From contig CAZQMF010000049.1 in NCBI GenBank assembly GCA_964594235.1, positions 1-8,746 on the forward strand: a DNA stretch of 8,746 nt. Reading direction: 5' to 3'. A program made the position numbers and the translations under genes. Every line of letters begins with the position of its first letter. Position 1 is the first letter of the stretch. The DNA is from CAYLHS01 sp964594235. Its GTDB lineage: Bacteria; Actinomycetota; Acidimicrobiia; Spongiisociales; UBA4744. Below the pieces are notes generated by a model that saw only the letters and a list, made by a program, of their open reading frames with translations, ran no database searches and was not told the origin of the DNA. This document shows positions 4,211-8,746 of the stretch, piece by piece.

Positions 4211-5406
4211 GGCTGATCAGGTCGTTGCGAGAGTTGAGCGCTGACATCGATCTGCTCCCCGGCACGAAGCAGGGTGAGGTTCACGGTCTGCCCAGCGCGC
4301 ATCGTGCGCAAGATAGCGATGAGGTCATCGGTGCCCTTGACACTGCGCCCGTTGATGGCGGCGATCACGTCCCCTACCTGGACGCCGTTGTCCTGGATCC
4401 CCGTGTCTCCGAGGAACGAGAGGATCTCGGCTCCTTCGGGGACCTGAGCGCTTCCCTGGTCGACGAACGCGGGCTGGACCTCCACTCCGATGAAGGCGTG
4501 GTGCACCACACCGTCTCGTATGAGGTCGTTGGCGACACCCTGCACGATGCTGACAGGAACGGCGAAGCCGAGTCCCTCGGCACCGACATCGCTGAGTCCG
4601 ATCGCTGTCGTGATACCGATGAGCTCGCCCTTCGCGTCGAGCAGGGCGCCGCCGCTCGACCCGCGAGTGATCGGAGCGTCGGTTTGGATGAGTCCGAACA
4701 GATGCTCGTCGGCGGTGACCTGGAGTTGGCGGTCGAACGCCGAGATGATGCCGGATGTCACCGACGGACCACCGCTGAGACCGAGGGGGTTCCCGATGGC
4801 GACTGCGAGATCGCCGATCTTGAGGTCATCGGGATTCGCGAGCGGCAGTGGCCTGAGGTCCGGTGCGTCGATCGAGATGACGGCAACGTCGGTGAGCGCG
4901 TCTGCGCCGATGACCGTGGCTTGATACACACGCCCGTCGGCGAGGATCACCCGCACGAAGCCGGCTCCATCGACTACGTGATTGTTCGTGAGGATGTACC
5001 CGCCGGAGGTGTAGACCACGCCGGACCCACTGGCAGTGGCGAGATCGACCCGTCCGTTCCCCTCGCCGACCTCAACGGTCACGATCGACGGAATGGCGCC
5101 GTTGGCGATGGCGGCCACGGCGTCGGTGGGTACCGTCTCATCGACCGACGCCAGCTGGGGGAGCGTCGTGGTGGGTGGTGTCGTCTGATCGGTTCCCGGA
5201 AGAACCCCGAACGCGAAGAGCGCGCCGATCGTGATGGCAGCGCCGACGAATCCGCCGACCAGAGTGCCGATGAGTCCGCCGAACAGAGGCCTGGGAAGCA
5301 ACCGCCGCGTCCGACGGGCCGCAGACGGTTGGGGCGCGGGTTGCTCGGGCGGTGGTGGCGGCAGGTCAGGGACGAGGCCAGGGTATCGTGGAGTGGGTTC
5401 ACTCAT
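4207..5406 (-). CDS. HtrA/DegP-like membrane-anchored serine protease with PDZ domain
   Basis: This trypsin-like S1C protease degrades or remodels misfolded proteins at the outer face of the membrane. The 399-residue product has a proline-rich cytoplasmic N-terminus (11-40) with basic RRTRR, one transmembrane helix at about 43-69, a Thr/Pro linker, a protease domain (about 95-295) and one C-terminal PDZ domain (about 300-395). The catalytic triad is visible: H143 in NNHVV, D173 in LTDVAV and S251 in RGSSGGAL, where families usually read GNSGG. PDZ landmarks are DNGVQVGDVIAAINGRSV. The layout matches mycobacterial HtrA/PepD-type proteins. I chose ATG 5406 because the frame upstream runs antisense through moaE and carries no family sequence. 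The start has no ribosome site but sits 8 nt after TACAAT. The DUF2342 gene overlaps the stop by ATGA. moaE diverges from it only 13 bp away. Confidence 0.94.
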   Translation of the reverse strand: MSEPTPRYPGLVPDLPPPPPEQPAPQPSAARRTRRLLPRPLFGGLIGTLVGGFVGAAITIGALFAFGVLPGTDQTTPPTTTLPQLASVDETVPTDAVAAIANGAIPSIVTVEVGEGNGRVDLATASGSGVVYTSGGYILTNNHVVDGAGFVRVILADGRVYQATVIGADALTDVAVISIDAPDLRPLPLANPDDLKIGDLAVAIGNPLGLSGGPSVTSGIISAFDRQLQVTADEHLFGLIQTDAPITRGSSGGALLDAKGELIGITTAIGLSDVGAEGLGFAVPVSIVQGVANDLIRDGVVHHAFIGVEVQPAFVDQGSAQVPEGAEILSFLGDTGIQDNGVQVGDVIAAINGRSVKGTDDLIAILRTMRAGQTVNLTLLRAGEQIDVSAQLSQRPDQP

Positions 5407-5414
5407 CGAGGTTG

Positions 5415-5420
5415 ATTGTA
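5415..5420 (-). promoter_or_regulatory. Candidate -10 box for a leaderless htrA transcript
   Basis: TACAAT on the minus strand (5420 to 5415) ends 8 nt before the htrA ATG at 5406. A start site 7-9 nt downstream of a -10 box would place the 5' end of the mRNA at the start codon, and no ribosome site is present. This is the arrangement of leaderless actinobacterial genes. The box overlaps the moaE start codon on the other strand. No convincing -35 is visible. Confidence 0.4.
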
Positions 5421-5842
5421 TGCCTTCGACCAGAGTACGGGTCTTGATGGGCCCGATCGACCATGGGGAGTTGGTCGAGTTCGTTGCCTCCCCGGCAGCC
5501 GGGGCGACCGTGCTGTTCATGGGCACCGTGCGTGACCACTCGGAAGGCAAGGAGGGGATCACTCACCTGGAGTATGAGGCGTATCTCGAGGAGGTCGAGC
5601 GGGTGATCGGGAGCATCGTCGAGGAGGCATACGAACGGTGGCCGCTGGAAGGGATCGCCGTCGACCACAGGGTCGGCACGGTGACCCTTGGCGAGTCATC
5701 GGTCGCTGTCGCGGCTTCCGCCGCCCACCGTTCCGACGCGTTCGACGCTGCCCGCCATGTGATCGACGAGCTGAAGCAGCGAGCGCCGATATGGAAGAAG
5801 GAGCACTGGCAGGGGGGTGCCGAGTGGTCCAAGGGCAGCTAG
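5420..5842 (+). CDS. moaE: Molybdopterin synthase catalytic subunit MoaE
   Basis: MoaE, with the sulfur carrier MoaD, converts cyclic pyranopterin monophosphate to molybdopterin in cytoplasmic molybdenum cofactor synthesis. The 140-residue product has the family blocks in order: GTVRDHSEGKEGITHLEYEAY (35-55), IAVDHRVGTVTLGESSVAVAAS (79-100), HRSDAFDAARHVIDELK and PIWKKEHWQGGAEW (123-136). The catalytic lysines K119 (in ELK) and K126 (in IWKKE) align in number with K119 and K126 of the E. coli enzyme. Length is normal (about 140-150). The ATG at 5420 has GAGG (5408-5411) 8 nt upstream. An open frame extends further upstream but only as antisense to htrA. No moaD or other mo- gene lies in the window, so the partner subunit is encoded elsewhere. 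purD follows 53 nt later and is functionally unrelated. Confidence 0.95.
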   Translation: MPSTRVRVLMGPIDHGELVEFVASPAAGATVLFMGTVRDHSEGKEGITHLEYEAYLEEVERVIGSIVEEAYERWPLEGIAVDHRVGTVTLGESSVAVAASAAHRSDAFDAARHVIDELKQRAPIWKKEHWQGGAEWSKGS

Positions 5843-5860
5843 TCCCGCCAACCCAGGGCT

Positions 5861-5888
5861 CGAGGTTCGGGTGTCGCCGCTAACCTCG
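5861..5888 (+). promoter_or_regulatory. Inverted repeat overlapping a -10-like box before purD
   Basis: CGAGGTT (5861-5867) and AACCTCG (5882-5888) are perfect inverted copies separated by 14 nt, directly upstream of purD. The right arm overlaps TAACCT (5881-5886), a -10-like hexamer 9 nt before the purD ATG. No ribosome site is visible, so the transcript may be nearly leaderless. The arrangement could be an operator for the purine cluster or an RNA hairpin at the moaE 3' end. The word CGAGGTT recurs at 5407-5413 between htrA and moaE. Confidence 0.35.
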
Positions 5889-5895
5889 GCGCCCG

Positions 5896-7137
5896 ATGAA
5901 GGTCCTGCTCCTCGGGAAGGGCGGCCGTGAGCACGCCATCGGGTGGAAGCTCGCGCAGAGCCCCCGCCTCGACCGTCTGATCTCCCTCCCCGGCAACCCC
6001 GGCCTCGCACTGCTTGGCCCTCTCGTCGCCCGCGATCCGACCGACCCGCAGGCGGTGGCCGACGTCGTTGCAGCCGAGCAGGTGGACCTGGTGGTCGTCG
6101 GGCCAGAGGCACCGCTCGCCGCCGGGGTCGTCGACCATCTCAACGACCTCGGAGTGCCGGTGTTCGGACCCACCAAGTCGGCCGTCCGCCTCGAAACCTC
6201 CAAGTGGTTCGCGAAGCAGATCATGATCGAGGCCGGCGTTCCGACCGGCTCTGCGGCATCGTTCACCGACCCTGACCGTGCCATCGCGCACCTCGAAACG
6301 GTCACCGGCCCCTATGTGGTGAAGGCCGACGGGCTCGCCGCCGGCAAGGGTGTCCTCGTCACCGACGAGGTCGCCGGCGCACGTGGCTGGGTGACCGCAT
6401 GTTTCGACGGCCGTTTCGGGACGGCAGGGTCGACCGTGGTCATAGAGGAGTATCTGGCCGGTGACGAGATCAGCGTGTTCGGGCTCGCCGGCCCGGCTGG
6501 TGTGATCGGCCTGCGTCCGGCTCGGGACTACAAGCGGCTTCTCGACGGCGATGCCGGACCCAACACCGGCGGCATGGGATCGTTCTCACCCGTCGAAGGC
6601 TTTGACGACGACTGGGTCGCTCAGATCGTCGAGACGATCATTCAGCCGGTTCTCGATACGCTGGCCGCCCATGGCAGCCCGTACGTCGGGTTCATCTACG
6701 CGGGCCTCGTGCTCACCGCGGACGGCCCGAAGGTGCTCGAGTTCAACTGCCGCCTCGGGGATCCGGAAACCCAGGCGATCCTGCCGCTGCTCGCCGGCGA
6801 CCTCCTCGATCTCATCGCTGCGTCCCTCGACGGCGATCGGCGCGTTGCGAGCTGGTCCGACGTGGCTGCCGTCAACGTCGTGCTGGCTGCAGACGGGTAC
6901 CCGGACACGCCGAGAACAGGTGACGTGATCCACGGCCTCGACACCGATGCCACCAACACCTTGATTTTTCACGCCGGCACCGCGGCCGACCACGGTCGGG
7001 TCGTGACGGCGGGAGGCAGGATCCTGAGCGTCGTCGGTCTCGGCCCCGACGTTTCGGCTGCACGCGCTCGTGCCTACGACAGGGTCGAGGCGATCGACTT
7101 CAATGGTCGCCACTACCGAAAGGACATTGCCCAATGA
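5896..7137 (+). CDS. purD: Phosphoribosylamine-glycine ligase (GAR synthetase)
   Basis: PurD performs the second step of de novo purine synthesis, joining 5-phosphoribosylamine and glycine with ATP. The 413-residue length is typical (about 420). Visible blocks are the N-terminal GKGGREHAIGWKL (7-19), VVGPEAPLAAGVVD (68-81), the ATP-grasp loop VVKADGLAAGKGVLV (141-155), EEYLAGDEISVFG (184-196), GPNTGGMGSFSP (221-232) and the metal-binding strand KVLEFNCRLGDPETQ (279-293). The family's more usual reading of the last block is EFNVRFGDPETQ, a minor change. The segment DYKR (211-214) stands where enterobacterial enzymes have DHKR. ATG 5896 is chosen because GKGGREHA then starts at residue 7, as in the family. 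It opens the purine cluster, and purE overlaps its stop by ATGA. Confidence 0.97.
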   Translation: MKVLLLGKGGREHAIGWKLAQSPRLDRLISLPGNPGLALLGPLVARDPTDPQAVADVVAAEQVDLVVVGPEAPLAAGVVDHLNDLGVPVFGPTKSAVRLETSKWFAKQIMIEAGVPTGSAASFTDPDRAIAHLETVTGPYVVKADGLAAGKGVLVTDEVAGARGWVTACFDGRFGTAGSTVVIEEYLAGDEISVFGLAGPAGVIGLRPARDYKRLLDGDAGPNTGGMGSFSPVEGFDDDWVAQIVETIIQPVLDTLAAHGSPYVGFIYAGLVLTADGPKVLEFNCRLGDPETQAILPLLAGDLLDLIAASLDGDRRVASWSDVAAVNVVLAADGYPDTPRTGDVIHGLDTDATNTLIFHAGTAADHGRVVTAGGRILSVVGLGPDVSAARARAYDRVEAIDFNGRHYRKDIAQ

Positions 7138-7607
7138 GAACCGTGTCCGTCGTGATGGGATCCAAGAAGGACCTCGGCGTCATGGAGAAGGCTGCACGCG
7201 TCCTGGAGGAGTTCGGGGTGCCCCACGACGTCATCGTCATGTCGGCTCACAAGACTCTCGACAAGGTGCTCGAGTTCACCGAAGCGATCCCGAATCGGGA
7301 CGTCGGGGTGGTGATCGCCGGCGCAGGCAAGGCTGCGCACCTGGCCGGGGTGATCGCCGCCAGAACGACCGTCCCGGTGATCGGCGTTCCGTTGAGCGCG
7401 TCGCTCGAAGGACTCGATGCGTTGCTCTCGACGGTGCAGATGCCGACCGGCATTCCGGTCGCGACCGTAGGAATCGACGGTTCCGCGAACGCCGCTCTCC
7501 TCGCCGTCGCCATTCTCGCTCTCGACGACGACACGCTCTCCGATCGTCTGGCTGCCTACAGGGCGTCACTCGCCGGCACGACGTACGAGGAGCTTCGGCT
7601 GGCATAG
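7134..7607 (+). CDS. purE: AIR carboxylase / N5-CAIR mutase PurE (divergent active-site residues)
   Basis: PurE makes 4-carboxy-5-aminoimidazole ribonucleotide (CAIR). Class I enzymes start from N5-CAIR made by PurK; class II enzymes use AIR and CO2 directly. The 157-residue product starts with the phosphate-binding MGSKKD (8-13). The catalytic histidine block is SAHKT (37-41, H39), and GAGKAAHLAGVIAA (63-76) and QMPTGIP (102-108) follow. Class I proteins usually read GSxSD, SAHRT and GAGGAAHLPG. SAHK is typical of class II, while AAHL and the length are class I-like, so the class is not clear from sequence. No purK lies beside it. The ATG overlaps the purD stop (ATGA), and AAAGGA (7119-7124) is 9 nt upstream. 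Confidence 0.95.
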   Translation: MRTVSVVMGSKKDLGVMEKAARVLEEFGVPHDVIVMSAHKTLDKVLEFTEAIPNRDVGVVIAGAGKAAHLAGVIAARTTVPVIGVPLSASLEGLDALLSTVQMPTGIPVATVGIDGSANAALLAVAILALDDDTLSDRLAAYRASLAGTTYEELRLA

Positions 7608-7632
7608 CCGGGCGGAACGAACACACCTCTCC

Positions 7633-7638
7633 TACAAT
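7633..7638 (+). promoter_or_regulatory. Candidate -10 box for a leaderless purC transcript
   Basis: TACAAT lies in the 38-nt purE-purC gap and ends 7 nt before the purC GTG. No ribosome site is visible. A transcript starting at the usual distance would begin at the GTG itself, giving a second, internal promoter for purC-purS-purQ. The same hexamer stands 8 nt before the htrA start. No clear -35 is seen; a GGAACG (7614-7619) is closer than normal. Confidence 0.42.
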
Positions 7639-7645
7639 CGCCTTC

Positions 7646-8508
<863 letters not shown>

Positions 8509-8512
<4 letters not shown>

Positions 8513-8733
8513 AGGCCATCGTCACGATCCGCAGGCGCGAGACGATCGCCGATCCCGAAGGCGTCACCATCCAACGGGCTCTTGGCGATCTCGGGTTCGA
8601 CGAGGTCCGTTCCGTTCGTGTCAACCGCACGTTCGAACTGGACGTCGACGACGCCTCCCGGGTCCGTGAGATGTGTGAGCGGCTCCTCGTGAACCCTGTC
8701 ATGGAAGACTTCGACATCGAGATCGTGACTTGA
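8509..8733 (+). CDS. purS: FGAM synthase subunit PurS
   Basis: PurS is the small structural subunit of the three-part phosphoribosylformylglycinamidine synthase (PurS, PurQ and PurL) used by Gram-positive bacteria and archaea. It helps bridge the glutaminase PurQ and the synthase PurL for ammonia transfer. The 74-residue length is normal (about 80). The pattern is typical: an N-terminal strand KAIVTIRR, DPEG-T-QRALGDLGF (15-30), then VRSVRVNRTFELDVD (33-47), and a final VNPVMEDFDIEIV (61-73), close to the family's 'NPv.e.y.ie'. The ATG overlaps the purC stop (ATGA) and no separate ribosome site is visible, so coupling is likely. The following purQ start overlaps its own stop. Confidence 0.94.
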
Positions 8734-8746
8734 AGGTCGGCATCGT
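8730..8746 (+). CDS. purQ: Start of PurQ, glutaminase subunit of FGAM synthase (partial)
   Basis: Only the first residues lie in the window. TTG at 8730-8732 overlaps the purS stop as TTGA and reads (M)KVGI followed by a partial codon. This matches the usual PurQ N-terminus (M-K-hydrophobic-G-hydrophobic), and purQ normally follows purS. The identification depends mainly on position, as the evidence is five codons. Confidence 0.62.

Noticed and set aside
4225..5415. A 396-codon plus-strand open frame opposite htrA
   Set aside because: It is the exact antisense of a well-supported HtrA-family gene. Its Asp/Glu/Gly/Arg-rich translation shows no domain and is a codon-bias shadow.
5407..5562. 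A longer HtrA form with 52 extra N-terminal residues
   Set aside because: The extra stretch is antisense to moaE and lacks family sequence. The ATG at 5406 gives a normal Pro-rich N-terminus followed by the anchor helix.
5843..5895. A purine or other riboswitch before purD
   Set aside because: Only 53 nt are available and the transcript probably starts near the ATG. No purine-aptamer core was seen.
7070..7645. A purC extended far upstream through purE
   Set aside because: The upstream part is out-of-frame purE and is rich in Arg and Gly. PurC family sequence begins with SGKVRD shortly after GTG 7646.

Overview
The window is high-GC chromosomal DNA, very probably from an actinobacterium. A WhiB-type iron-sulfur regulator, an AhpE-type peroxiredoxin and a member of the actinobacterial DUF2342 'zinc-dependent metalloprotease' family all point that way. 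The intergenic repeat style and several leaderless-looking starts would fit a deep-branching group such as Acidimicrobiia, but that placement is inference. I see no phage, insertion sequence, CRISPR array, rRNA or tRNA.

Layout. (1) Positions 1-2029, plus strand: a WhiB2/WhmD-like regulator, a 312-aa membrane-anchored protein with a restriction-endonuclease-like C-terminus, an unusually short luciferase-fold protein, and a 58-aa TatA. The last three are closely spaced and probably co-transcribed. (2) Positions 2030-2550: a 521-bp non-coding stretch between convergent genes. It is packed with hairpins, a 4 x 7 bp tandem repeat, a 14-bp tandem duplication and a 53-bp direct repeat whose copies lie exactly 400 bp apart. 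(3) Positions 2551-5406, minus strand: a membrane-anchored HtrA/DegP-like serine protease, a DUF2342 protein with a degenerate metal-binding motif joined to it by a 4-bp ATGA overlap, and then AhpE-like peroxiredoxin with its own probable promoter. (4) Positions 5420-5842, plus strand: moaE, divergent from htrA across only 13 bp. (5) Positions 5896-8746, plus strand: a purine biosynthesis cluster purD-purE-purC-purS-purQ (purQ is cut by the window edge), with ATGA or TTGA overlaps at three of the four junctions.

How the genes work together. The purine cluster supplies the GAR synthetase, AIR carboxylation/mutase and SAICAR synthetase steps plus two subunits of FGAM synthase. purK, purB, purF, purL and purM are not in the window. 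The minus-strand genes look like envelope protein quality control (HtrA and a putative non-catalytic partner) beside peroxide defence. TatA contributes to export of folded proteins, and MoaE to molybdenum cofactor synthesis.

Most genes are ordinary housekeeping. The parts most worth a second look are the mosaic repeat region, the DUF2342 protein lacking metal ligands, the membrane-anchored nuclease-fold protein with no visible catalytic residues, the shrunken luciferase-fold protein, and the PurE with residues of mixed class.
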